DNA of 10,989 nt, taken from contig JBHHZM010000104.1 of the NCBI GenBank assembly GCA_046758065.1, positions 1-10,989 of the forward strand, given 5' to 3'. Below, in pieces: positions 1-7,166 of the stretch. Position numbers and translations under genes: made by a program. Position 1 is the first letter of the stretch; every line of letters starts with the position of its first letter. This stretch comes from JBHHZM01 sp046758065. Lineage in GTDB: Bacteria > Pseudomonadota > Alphaproteobacteria > JAAXGF01. Below the pieces are notes generated by a model. The model was not told the DNA's origin and did no database searches. It worked only from the letters and a program-made list of their open reading frames with translations.

Positions 1-5
1 CTAGG

Positions 6-398
6 ATGGCCGGCGGCATCGCCCGACTCAAACGACGCTCGGAGTATCTTCACGTGGCGGGCGCGCGGCGCAAGTGGGTAACGCCGGGGCTCATTCTGCA
101 GGCCGCCGGAAGCGAGGCGGCGCAGACCGCCGAAAGCGGCTTTCGCGTCGGATTGACGGCAAGCCGCAAGGTCGGCACCGCGGTCGAGCGCAACCGGGCG
201 CGGCGCCGACTGCGCGCCGCGGTCACCACCGTGATGCCGGGACGCGCGCGACCCGGCCACGATTATGTCGTGATCGCCCGGCGGGCAACGCTGAAGCGAC
301 CCTTCGATGCGCTCGTCGACGATCTGGCGACGGCCCTCGACCGGGTGGTCGTGGCGCGCCCGGACAGGGGTTCCGGGTCCCGGGGAGCCTCCCGATGA
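6..398 (+). CDS. rnpA: Ribonuclease P protein component
   Basis: This is the protein subunit of RNase P, which helps the catalytic RNA bind precursor tRNA and mature its 5' end in the cytoplasm. The 130-residue product is basic and has the family signature: GFRVGLTASRKVGTAVERN at about residues 45-63, running into the RNR motif ERNRARRRLR (61-70). The length fits alphaproteobacterial RnpA (about 110-150). The ATG at 6 is the first start visible. The frame stays open to the window edge, so a slightly earlier start cannot be excluded, and the ribosome binding site is out of view. The gene normally follows rpmH (ribosomal protein L34), which would lie just left of the window. Its TGA overlaps the yidD ATG in ATGA, so the two are translationally coupled. 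The C-terminal tail (about 118-130) is Arg/Gly/Ser rich and probably disordered. Confidence 0.95.
   Translation: MAGGIARLKRRSEYLHVAGARRKWVTPGLILQAAGSEAAQTAESGFRVGLTASRKVGTAVERNRARRRLRAAVTTVMPGRARPGHDYVVIARRATLKRPFDALVDDLATALDRVVVARPDRGSGSRGASR
382..387 (+). promoter_or_regulatory. Ribosome binding site fixing the yidD start
   Basis: GGGGAG lies 7 bases before the ATG at 395, inside the 3' end of rnpA. It supports the short YidD start over upstream codons in the same frame. Confidence 0.6.
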
Positions 399-655
399 AC
401 CTGTTGGGCGCGTTGCTGCGCGGCGTCGTCCGGCTCTACCAGCTTGTCGTCTCGCCGCTGATCCCGCCGCGCTGCCGCTATTTGCCGACCTGTTCCGAGT
501 ACGCCGCCGAGGCGATCGAACGGCACGGACCGTTCGTCGGCGGCTGGCTCGCGCTGCGCCGCATTGCGCGCTGTCACCCCTGGGGCGATTCAGGGTACGA
601 TCCGGTGCCGGAACCGGGTGCGCGCCGCGCGAGCGGCCGGCGTTCCCGCGCGTGA
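395..655 (+). CDS. yidD: Membrane protein insertion efficiency factor YidD
   Basis: YidD is a small peripheral inner-membrane protein that assists YidC/Sec-dependent membrane protein insertion. The 86-residue product shows the family hallmarks in order: an amphipathic, hydrophobic N-terminus (LVVSPLIPPRCRY), the cysteine motif CRYLPTCSEYA (about 27-37), a central helix (GPFVGGWLALRRIARC), and the motif RCHPWGDSGYDPVP (about 59-72). The C-terminal tail is Arg-rich and variable, as is usual. The ATG at 395 was chosen because conservation starts there and a GGGGAG ribosome binding site (382-387) lies 7 bases upstream. The open frame extending further upstream is a shadow of rnpA. It overlaps rnpA by four bases and yidC follows after 33 bases, the standard order in many bacteria, which supports a joint role with YidC. 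Confidence 0.95.
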   Translation: MNLLGALLRGVVRLYQLVVSPLIPPRCRYLPTCSEYAAEAIERHGPFVGGWLALRRIARCHPWGDSGYDPVPEPGARRASGRRSRA

Positions 656-688
656 ATCTGCGCGCCGGCTGACAGCGAGACGATACCG

Positions 689-2443
689 ATGGACGACAAG
701 CGCAACCTCATCATCGCGCTCGCGCTGTCTTTCGTCATCATCATCGGGTGGAACATCCTCTACGACATCCCCCGCCAGCAGCGGTTGCTCAAACAGCAGG
801 CGACCGAGGAAGCCGCGACGCCGCGCGAGGCGACGCCCGCGCCGACCGCCGAACCCGTCGACGTGCCGGCGCCGTCGGGTGCACCGGCGGCGGTCGAGGT
901 GGAACGAAGTCCCGAGGATGTCCTGAAAAAGACGGTGCGCGTCGCGATCGAGTCGCCGCGCCTCGACGGCTCGATCTCGCTCAGGGGCGGGAGCATCGAC
1001 GACCTGAAACTCACCGGTTACCACGAGACGGTCGATCCCCAAAGCCCCGAGATCACCCTGCTTTCGCCGGTCGGCACCACCAAGGCCTATTACGCCCGTT
1101 TCGGTTGGTGGGTGGCCCCGAACGCCGACATCGCCGTTCCCGACGCCGACACCGAATGGAAGGCCGATGTCGATACGCTGACGCCCGACCAGCCCGTCAC
1201 ACTGACCTGGGACAACGGCGCCGGGCTTGTCTTCACCCGGCGCATCGCTCTCGACGAGAACTACATGTTCACCGTCACCCAGCGGGTGACCAACACCGGC
1301 ACGGAATCAGTGGACCTCAACCCCTACGGTCTGATCAGCCGCAGCGGCACGCCCAAAACGCTGGGCTATTATATTCTGCACGAAGGGATGCTCGGGGTCT
1401 TCAACGGGGTTCTCGAGGAGATCAAATACAAGGACGAGGACATCATCTACGACAGCGCGCGCAAAAAGGGCGGCAAGAGGCTGAACAGCACGGGCGGCTG
1501 GCTCGGCATTACCGACAAGTACTGGCTCGTGGCGCTGGTACCCGACCAGTCGGCGGCGTTCGACGGGCGTTTCAGGCATCTCGTCTCCAACGGCGTCGAC
1601 AAATACCAGGTCGACTTCGCGCGCGGTTTGCAGACGGTACCGGCCGGCGGCGGCATCGAGGTCTCCAACCGGCTGTTCGCCGGCGCGAAAGTGGTGAAGC
1701 TTGTCAACCACTATGCCGAGGACGGCGGCATCGAGCGCTTCGATCTCGCCATCGACTGGGGCTGGTATCCATTCCTGACCAAGCCGATTTTCTTTACCAT
1801 CGACTACTTCAACGGCGTCCTCGGCAATTTCGGCCTCGCCATCCTCCTGCTGACCGTCATCATCAAGGGCCTGTTCTTCCCGCTTGCCAACAAGTCGTAC
1901 AAGTCGATGAGCAAGATGAAGAAGCTGCAGCCCAAGATGATGGAGCTTCGCGAACGCTATCAGGACGACAAGGCCCGGCTGCAGAAGGAGCTGATGGCGC
2001 TGTACAAGGCCGAGAAGGCGAACCCGATGTCCGGATGCCTGCCCATCGTGGTGCAGATTCCGGTGTTCTTCTCGCTTTACAAGGTGCTGTTCGTCACCAT
2101 CGAAATGCGGCACGCGCCGTTCTTCGGCTGGATCCGGGATCTCTCGGCGCCCGATCCCACGTCGGTGTTCAACCTGTTCGGCCTGTTGCCGTTCGACCCT
2201 CCCGGCTTCCTCGCCATCGGGATCTGGCCGCTCGTGATGGGGCTGACGATGTTTTTGCAGCAGCGTCTCAACCCGCAACCGCCCGACCCGACCCAGGCCA
2301 AGATCATGATGATGCTGCCGGTGGTCTTCACCTTTCTTTTCGCGCGGTTCCCGGCGGGCCTGGTGATCTACTGGGCGTGGAACAACGTGCTCTCGATCAC
2401 CCAGCAGTGGGTCATCATGCGGCGCATGGGCGTGCACACCTGA
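689..2443 (+). CDS. yidC: Membrane protein insertase YidC (Oxa1 family)
   Basis: YidC inserts and folds inner-membrane proteins, alone or with SecYEG. The 584-residue product has the Gram-negative layout: an N-terminal transmembrane helix (about 7-25), a Pro/Ala/Glu-rich linker (about 36-75), a large periplasmic beta-rich domain (about 80-345), then the Oxa1 core. The core contains TM2 (about 378-398, GLAILLLTVIIKGLFFPLA), a basic coiled-coil cytoplasmic hairpin (about 403-445) with MSKMKKLQPKM, TM3 with NPMSGCLPIVVQIPVFFSLYKVL (about 445-468), and further membrane segments near 505-522, 538-552 and 555-575. Lys393 sits where Escherichia coli YidC has the groove arginine Arg366; a basic residue is kept. 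The C-terminal tail is short (MRRMGVHT). The ATG at 689 gives the expected MDDKRN start, although only a weak GAGA precedes it. It lies between yidD and engB and is probably cotranscribed with both. Confidence 0.97.
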   Translation: MDDKRNLIIALALSFVIIIGWNILYDIPRQQRLLKQQATEEAATPREATPAPTAEPVDVPAPSGAPAAVEVERSPEDVLKKTVRVAIESPRLDGSISLRGGSIDDLKLTGYHETVDPQSPEITLLSPVGTTKAYYARFGWWVAPNADIAVPDADTEWKADVDTLTPDQPVTLTWDNGAGLVFTRRIALDENYMFTVTQRVTNTGTESVDLNPYGLISRSGTPKTLGYYILHEGMLGVFNGVLEEIKYKDEDIIYDSARKKGGKRLNSTGGWLGITDKYWLVALVPDQSAAFDGRFRHLVSNGVDKYQVDFARGLQTVPAGGGIEVSNRLFAGAKVVKLVNHYAEDGGIERFDLAIDWGWYPFLTKPIFFTIDYFNGVLGNFGLAILLLTVIIKGLFFPLANKSYKSMSKMKKLQPKMMELRERYQDDKARLQKELMALYKAEKANPMSGCLPIVVQIPVFFSLYKVLFVTIEMRHAPFFGWIRDLSAPDPTSVFNLFGLLPFDPPGFLAIGIWPLVMGLTMFLQQRLNPQPPDPTQAKIMMMLPVVFTFLFARFPAGLVIYWAWNNVLSITQQWVIMRRMGVHT

Positions 2444-2453
2444 GAGCGCGACG

Positions 2454-3128
2454 ATGGCCGCCGACGCACCGCGAGTGGCCGACGAGGAGACGACGGCCGA
2501 GGCGATCGAGGCAGGCCGCAAGCTGTTCGCGCAGGAATGCCGGTTCGTCGCGGGCGCCGCCCAACCCGACCGCCTGCCGCAAGGCGCCGTGACCGAGATC
2601 GCCTTCGCCGGCCGGTCCAACGTCGGCAAGTCGAGCCTCATCAACGCGCTCACCGGGCGGCGGACGCTGGCGCGCACGTCGCACACCCCGGGCCGTACGC
2701 AGCAGATCAATTTCTTCGACCTCGGCGGGCGGTTGACGCTCGTCGACCTGCCGGGGTACGGCTACGCCCGGGCGGCGAAGACGAACATCAAAGCGTGGAC
2801 GGCGCTGGTCAACCACTACCTGAAGGGCCGTTCCGGCCTGCGTCGGGTGTGCCTGCTGATCGACGCCCGCCACGGCGCCAAGCCGCCCGACCGCGAGGTC
2901 ATGGCAATGCTTGACGAGGCGGCGGTGTCCTACCAGGTGGTTCTGACCAAGACCGACAAGACGAAACCCGAGGCGTTCGACGCGATGCATGAAACGCTTG
3001 CGCGGGAACTCGCGGCTCACGCCGCCGCCCATCCCGCGATCGCCGTCACCAGCGCCCTCAGCGGTCGGGGCATCGCCGATCTGCGCGCCGCTCTCGCTGC
3101 GCTGGCGGCCCCCCGGCGGTTGGGTTAG
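2454..3128 (+). CDS. engB: Ribosome biogenesis GTP-binding protein EngB/YihA
   Basis: EngB (YihA/YsxC) is a cytoplasmic TRAFAC-class GTPase needed for assembly of the large ribosomal subunit and usually essential. The 224-residue product carries all G motifs in order: G1 GRSNVGKS (53-60), G2 threonine in HTPGRTQ (77-83), G3 DLPG (98-101) followed by YGYA, G4 TKTD (165-168), and G5 TSAL (199-202). Length is typical of the family (about 190-230), with a roughly 40-residue alphaproteobacterial N-terminal extension. The ATG at 2454 is 10 bases after the yidC stop with only a weak GAGAG upstream, suggesting translation carried over from yidC. A long open frame on the opposite strand over yidC and engB is a GC-rich shadow. 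Confidence 0.96.
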   Translation: MAADAPRVADEETTAEAIEAGRKLFAQECRFVAGAAQPDRLPQGAVTEIAFAGRSNVGKSSLINALTGRRTLARTSHTPGRTQQINFFDLGGRLTLVDLPGYGYARAAKTNIKAWTALVNHYLKGRSGLRRVCLLIDARHGAKPPDREVMAMLDEAAVSYQVVLTKTDKTKPEAFDAMHETLARELAAHAAAHPAIAVTSALSGRGIADLRAALAALAAPRRLG

Positions 3129-3174
3129 CCCGAATTCCGCACCAAGATCGCGCCGCGCGCACGCGATGCCGCTC

Positions 3175-3204
3175 GTGACTTTGGTGAGAAATCCGGTCTA
3201 GAGT
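3175..3204 (+). promoter_or_regulatory. Possible argB promoter close to the start codon
   Basis: GTGACT (3175-3180) and TAGAGT (3199-3204) are separated by 18 bases and each match 4 of 6 positions of the sigma-70 consensus. The -10 element lies only 7 bases before the ATG at 3212, so transcription would begin at or next to the start codon and give a leaderless message. This is inferred from the pattern alone; argB could instead be read through from engB. Confidence 0.3.
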
Positions 3205-3211
3205 GCGCGCC

Positions 3212-4120
3212 ATGTCGCGTACCCCTATCGGCGAAGTCAAACACTGGCTGCGCACGGCGGCCACGATTTCGGAGGCGTTGCCGTACCTGCGCCGCTTCTC
3301 CGGCAGGACATTCGTCATCAAATACGGCGGTCACGCCATGGGCGATGCACGCCTCGCGCAAGGTTTCGCGCGCGACGTCGTGCTCATCAAGCAGGTAGGC
3401 ATCAACCCGGTGGTCGTGCACGGGGGCGGGCCGCAGATCGCCGCCATGCTCGAACGCCTGAAGATCAAGAGCTCGTTCGTCGATGGTCTCAGGGTGACCG
3501 ACGCGGCGGCTGTCGAGATCGTCGAGATGGTGCTGTCGGGAAGCATCAACAAACAGATCGTCACGTCGATCAACGCGGCCGGCGGTCACGCGATCGGCAT
3601 CTCGGGCAAGGACGGGCCGCTGATCGAGGCGCGCAAACTCGAACGCGCCCGGCGCGATCCCGACTCGAACATCGAAAAGATTCTCGACCTTGGTTTCGTC
3701 GGAGAGCCCGCTCGAATCAACGCCGACCTGCTCGACGTCTTCGCCCGCTCCGACATGATTCCGGTGATTGCGCCGATCGGCGTCGGCGCGAACGACGAGA
3801 CTTACAACATCAACGCCGACACCGTCGCCGGCGCGGTCGCCCGGGCGCTCACCGCCGCCAAACTGGTGATGCTGAGCGATGTCGCCGGGGTGATGGACGC
3901 GAACGGGGACCTGGTCTCGCACATGACCGTGCGCGAGGGGCGTGACCTGATCGGCGATGGGGTGATCACCGGCGGCATGATCCCCAAGCTCGAGACCTGT
4001 CTCGAGACGGTCGAGGGGGGCAGCGAGGCGGCACATATTCTCGACGGCCGCGTGCCGCACACGCTTCTCCTCGAGATCTTCACCGAGCACGGCACGGGAA
4101 CGATGATCACGGCGACTTGA
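3212..4120 (+). CDS. argB: Acetylglutamate kinase (N-acetyl-L-glutamate 5-phosphotransferase)
   Basis: ArgB phosphorylates N-acetyl-L-glutamate with ATP, the second and usually regulated step of arginine synthesis, in the cytoplasm. The 302-residue product has the amino-acid-kinase fold motifs: IKYGG with catalytic Lys37 (36-40), HGGGPQ (70-75), substrate-binding GLRVTD (92-97), NINAD (199-203), and GGMIPKL with Lys259 (254-260). About 35 residues precede the first strand, including a helix like the N-terminal helix of arginine-inhibited hexameric kinases, and the C-terminus has HGTGTM, close to the pattern of arginine-sensitive enzymes. Feedback inhibition by arginine is therefore likely, by inference. 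The start is taken as ATG 3212; an in-frame GTG at 3203 would add three residues and overlap the putative -10 box. It is convergent with the DUF2336 gene, 38 bases away. Confidence 0.96.
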   Translation: MSRTPIGEVKHWLRTAATISEALPYLRRFSGRTFVIKYGGHAMGDARLAQGFARDVVLIKQVGINPVVVHGGGPQIAAMLERLKIKSSFVDGLRVTDAAAVEIVEMVLSGSINKQIVTSINAAGGHAIGISGKDGPLIEARKLERARRDPDSNIEKILDLGFVGEPARINADLLDVFARSDMIPVIAPIGVGANDETYNINADTVAGAVARALTAAKLVMLSDVAGVMDANGDLVSHMTVREGRDLIGDGVITGGMIPKLETCLETVEGGSEAAHILDGRVPHTLLLEIFTEHGTGTMITAT

Positions 4121-4158
4121 GTTCCGGAATCGGCGCTTGCGCGGCGTCTGCGCGCCCG

Positions 4159-5412
4159 TTATCTGAACAGATCGACGTGCCAGCGCAGCTCTTCCTCGTC
4201 GAGTGGGTAGTCGATACCATCCTTGGCGTTGAGCACCGCCCGGGGGGCGATCTTGGCAACCCGGAGCTGGATCTGGATCGCCGTCCGCATGCCGAGCCCG
4301 GCGGCCCAGGCAAGCGCGGTTACCGACTTGGCGCTTTGCGACTCGAGCACCTTACGGACGACGGGAAGCGGCAGCTCGGCCTTGAGCGCCAGCGCCTTGG
4401 CGACGAAATCGCGATCGCCGCGCTCGATCGCGGCGGCGACGCTTTGCTCATCGAGGGCGCCTGCCGCGAAGGACTGCTCGGCGTCGAGTTCCGCATTCAT
4501 CGTGCCGTCGACGCCGGTCTCCTCGATGCGCTGCTTGACCGTTCGGCGGACCTCGGCGGCGGCTTCGGGCGGCAGGTCGTGCCGCTCTTCGAGCACGCGC
4601 ACCAGCGCCAGCGCGACGAAGCCGGCAATGCGCCGGATGGCGCGCACCGAAAGGTCGGGGCGATTGACGAGCGGCGGATGCCAACTCGGCTCCTCGGGCG
4701 CCCGGTCGATGATACTGTCGAGCGTTTCTTCGCGAATCTGGGCACTCGGGTTTGCGAGCAGCGCCGCAATTGCTTCGGAATCGCCTTTAACGGCAACGGC
4801 GTCGGAAACCGCCGTATTGACCGTAGCGCGCCGCGAGACGGCGCTCAGCGCACCCTGCACCGGATCGCTGGCGATGATTTCGAGCAGGTCCTCGTCGCTC
4901 AGCAACGGCGAGTATTCGAGCACCGGCGCGGCGACGATCAACTCGACGTCCTGCGCCAGGGTGCGGATGATCGGGCGTGGAACGGTATCGCAGTGTTTGA
5001 TTTCCTCGGCGACGATCTGGCGCACCCGCGGCAATTGGTCGCGAGCGAGGACCTCGAGGATCTCGAATGTGAGGTTCTGGACCTTGTCCTTTTGCGCCGC
5101 GCTGAGTTGCGGGACCAGGCGGCCGATTTTCAGCGCGAGATCGCAGCGCACCTCGTCGTCGACATCCTCGGCGAGCAGCCGGTCGGCCTGACGCGGCGTC
5201 TGCGTGTTGGCGGCGATGGCGCGGCGTACGCTAGGCGACTCGTCTTCGGCGAGGTAGTAGAGGATCTCGGGCCGGACGTCTTCGCGCGCGGCAAGCTCGG
5301 CGCGCGCCGTGGCGTCGGCGTGACGGGCGAGATCCTTGGTCTGCTCGTAACTGATGGCGTCGCGCGTCGCACGGCCGGCGCGCCTGACGATCCGATTGAG
5401 GAGTCCGCTCAC
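4159..5412 (-). CDS. DUF2336 protein with HEAT/LRV-like repeats
   Basis: This 417-residue protein belongs to the DUF2336 family of alphaproteobacteria, whose biochemical role I do not know. It has no signal peptide or membrane segment and should be cytoplasmic. The N-terminal third holds short helical repeats: roughly residues 27-57, 58-83 and 84-110, each with a D-x-x-VR-x-x-(I/L)-A type core (SPSVRRAIAAN, DDEVRCDLALK), resembling HEAT or leucine-rich-variant repeats. RDQLPRVRQIVAEE (124-137) continues the pattern. A second set appears around 212-265 (NPSAQIREE, RPDLSVRAIRRIAG). The C-terminal region (about 330-417) is a conserved-looking helical block ending WHVDLFR. Such repeats usually bind proteins, so a scaffold or adaptor role is an inference. 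Translation starts at a GTG whose GTGA overlaps the stop of the diguanylate cyclase upstream; GAGGG lies a few bases before it. Translational coupling suggests a shared c-di-GMP-related function. Confidence 0.85.
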   Translation of the reverse strand: MSGLLNRIVRRAGRATRDAISYEQTKDLARHADATARAELAAREDVRPEILYYLAEDESPSVRRAIAANTQTPRQADRLLAEDVDDEVRCDLALKIGRLVPQLSAAQKDKVQNLTFEILEVLARDQLPRVRQIVAEEIKHCDTVPRPIIRTLAQDVELIVAAPVLEYSPLLSDEDLLEIIASDPVQGALSAVSRRATVNTAVSDAVAVKGDSEAIAALLANPSAQIREETLDSIIDRAPEEPSWHPPLVNRPDLSVRAIRRIAGFVALALVRVLEERHDLPPEAAAEVRRTVKQRIEETGVDGTMNAELDAEQSFAAGALDEQSVAAAIERGDRDFVAKALALKAELPLPVVRKVLESQSAKSVTALAWAAGLGMRTAIQIQLRVAKIAPRAVLNAKDGIDYPLDEEELRWHVDLFR

Positions 5413-7166
5413 CGCTTTCCCTCTTTCTCTTTCTTAGCGTCTCGGGTTTCGATCGACGGCGCCAGCGCATAGGCGTCCTTGCCGCTTTTTTTCGCCCTGT
5501 ACATGGCGGCGTCGGCGCGGGCGATAACGTCGTCGAGCGTCTCGCTGGTGCCGGGATCGAACACGGCGACCCCGACCGACACGCGCAACGGTTTTTCGGG
5601 ATCACCCGAGTACGGCGCGAGTCCGCCGCCGGCGCCGATCAGGCTCTCTGCCTTTGCAACCGCCCCGTTCTCGCCGGTATCCTCGAGCCAGATCGCGAAC
5701 TCGTCGCCGCCCAGCCGGGCGATCACGTCGCTCGATCGCGTATAGGTCCTGAGCACCTCGGCCCAGCCCCTGAGCACGGCGTCTCCCTGCCGATGGCCAT
5801 GTACGTCGTTCACCAGTTTGAAGTTGTCGAGATCGAGGTAGAGCACGGCGGCGCTGCGGCCGGTTCGCCGGGCAATGTCGTAGCGGTTCAGGAGCTCGTC
5901 GCCGAAAGCGCGTCGGTTGAGCAGACCGGTAAGCGCGTCGGTTCGCGACAGCCGCTTCAGGGTTTCGTGGCTGGCGATCTGTTCGATGGCGATGCCGAGG
6001 TGCTCGCCGACCGCGCCGAGCAGTGCGCCGTCGTCGGCATTCCACGGCTTGTCGGTCTCGTAGCGCGCAACGCAGATGGCCCCGTTGACGCCGCGCCGGT
6101 GGCGCGCCGCCGCAGCGATGACGCGATAGCCTTCACAGGCGATGTCGACCACCCCGCGCCGTTGGGCCAGACCGGCGAGTTCGCCGACGAGGAACGCGGC
6201 CGGCGTGTCGTCGTGCCGTCCGCCGAACGCGGCCGCGCGAACGAAGGCGACATCGTCGTCAACCCGATAGATCCAGCAGAAGGTCGCGTCGAGCGCCCGG
6301 CCGGTGGCCTCGGCGGCGCGCGCCAACAGCTTTTCCGGATCGACCTCCTCGCGGATCGTATTGACGAGCCCGGCCACCAGACGCTCGCGCCGGCGGGCCC
6401 GGGCAAGCGCCTCGTCACGCGCCCGGGCTTCGGTGACGTCGCGGCAGACGCCGCGCGCGCCGGCCCATTCATCGTTACGGTCGAATCGCGGGAGACACGA
6501 GGTTTGCAGACAGGTCGCGGTGCCGTCGGCGGCGCGAAACCAGACCATGACGTCCTCCATCGCCGCGGTGGCGGCGAAGGGCAGCGGCGCCGACGGGTCC
6601 TGGCGTTCGTGCAGCAGTTCGTGCGGCCTGCGACCGACGAGTTCGGCGGCCCCGTAACCCAGAGCGCCGCGCGGCGAGACGAACTCGAAGGTTCCGTCGA
6701 CCCCCGTTTCCCAGGCGAAATCGCTCGAACATTCGACGATGTCCTTGTAACGCTTGCGTGAATCGACCAGCGCGCTTCGCAGGTTGTGATCGAGAGTCGC
6801 ATCGCGGCCGACCAGCAGGACCGCGTCGCCGATCAAAGGCAGCAGCGTCATCTCGAATGTCCGATCCTCGCTCACCGTGATGCATTCGTTGCGCGGGCCG
6901 CCCTCGATGGCCGCCGCAATGAGCATCATGAGCCGCCGGTCCGGGTCGTCGCTCAATGCCGCCGCCAGAGGTTCCGCCGCCGGGCTCGCTCCGACCACGC
7001 GGCCGACCGCATCGACGACCAGGGCGGGGCCGGAGAAACCGCCAAGAACGCTCTCGCTAGCCAAGTGAAAGGTAGCGTCACCGGGAATTTCGGAACGCCC
7101 GGCATCGCTGTCCGAAATGTCGTGCGTCGACTGATCCGACTCCACCAATTGCCAAACGCGCCTCAT
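5409..7166 (-). CDS. PAS-PAS-GAF-GGDEF diguanylate cyclase
   Basis: The protein is predicted to make cyclic di-GMP from two GTP. From the ATG at 7166 it has 585 residues. Counting from the alternative GTG at 7205 (+13 residues), the order is: a divergent PAS-like region (about 52-140, SGPALVVDAVGRVVGASPAAE), a PAS domain (about 150-262, ending ARGVCRDVTEAR), a short charged coiled coil (about 260-276), a GAF domain (about 278-412), and a GGDEF domain (about 420-580) starting RTDALTGLLNRRAF. The active-site loop RLGGDEF (497-503) is intact, as is YLDLDNFKLVND. RSSD (490-493), five residues before GGDEF, is a complete inhibitory I-site, so product inhibition is likely. No membrane helix or signal peptide is seen, so it should sense a cytoplasmic cue. 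No EAL or HD-GYP domain is present. The ATG is preferred because GGGGAC lies about 7 bases upstream, whereas the GTG has no such site. The Lys-rich C-terminus is followed by the overlapping DUF2336 start. Confidence 0.93.
   Translation of the reverse strand: MRRVWQLVESDQSTHDISDSDAGRSEIPGDATFHLASESVLGGFSGPALVVDAVGRVVGASPAAEPLAAALSDDPDRRLMMLIAAAIEGGPRNECITVSEDRTFEMTLLPLIGDAVLLVGRDATLDHNLRSALVDSRKRYKDIVECSSDFAWETGVDGTFEFVSPRGALGYGAAELVGRRPHELLHERQDPSAPLPFAATAAMEDVMVWFRAADGTATCLQTSCLPRFDRNDEWAGARGVCRDVTEARARDEALARARRRERLVAGLVNTIREEVDPEKLLARAAEATGRALDATFCWIYRVDDDVAFVRAAAFGGRHDDTPAAFLVGELAGLAQRRGVVDIACEGYRVIAAAARHRRGVNGAICVARYETDKPWNADDGALLGAVGEHLGIAIEQIASHETLKRLSRTDALTGLLNRRAFGDELLNRYDIARRTGRSAAVLYLDLDNFKLVNDVHGHRQGDAVLRGWAEVLRTYTRSSDVIARLGGDEFAIWLEDTGENGAVAKAESLIGAGGGLAPYSGDPEKPLRVSVGVAVFDPGTSETLDDVIARADAAMYRAKKSGKDAYALAPSIETRDAKKEKEGKR

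Noticed and set aside
748..2592. 614-codon + strand frame overlapping yidC
   Set aside because: Arg/His/Gln-rich frameshifted reading of yidC with no recognisable motifs.
1307..2710. 467-codon open frame on the - strand across yidC and engB
   Set aside because: It lies opposite two unmistakable genes, is His/Arg rich, and matches no family; GC-rich third-position bias keeps the antisense frame open.
3125..4090. 321-codon - strand frame opposite argB
   Set aside because: Antisense shadow of a complete, well-conserved argB.
4132..4156. Possible bidirectional terminator between argB and the DUF2336 gene
   Set aside because: Only 5-bp GC stems (GGCGC/GCGCC or GCGCG/CGCGC) with no T-run on either strand; indistinguishable from background.
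4117..5472. 451-codon + strand frame opposite the DUF2336 gene
   Set aside because: The - strand product matches a known family and has repeat structure; this + frame is its antisense shadow.
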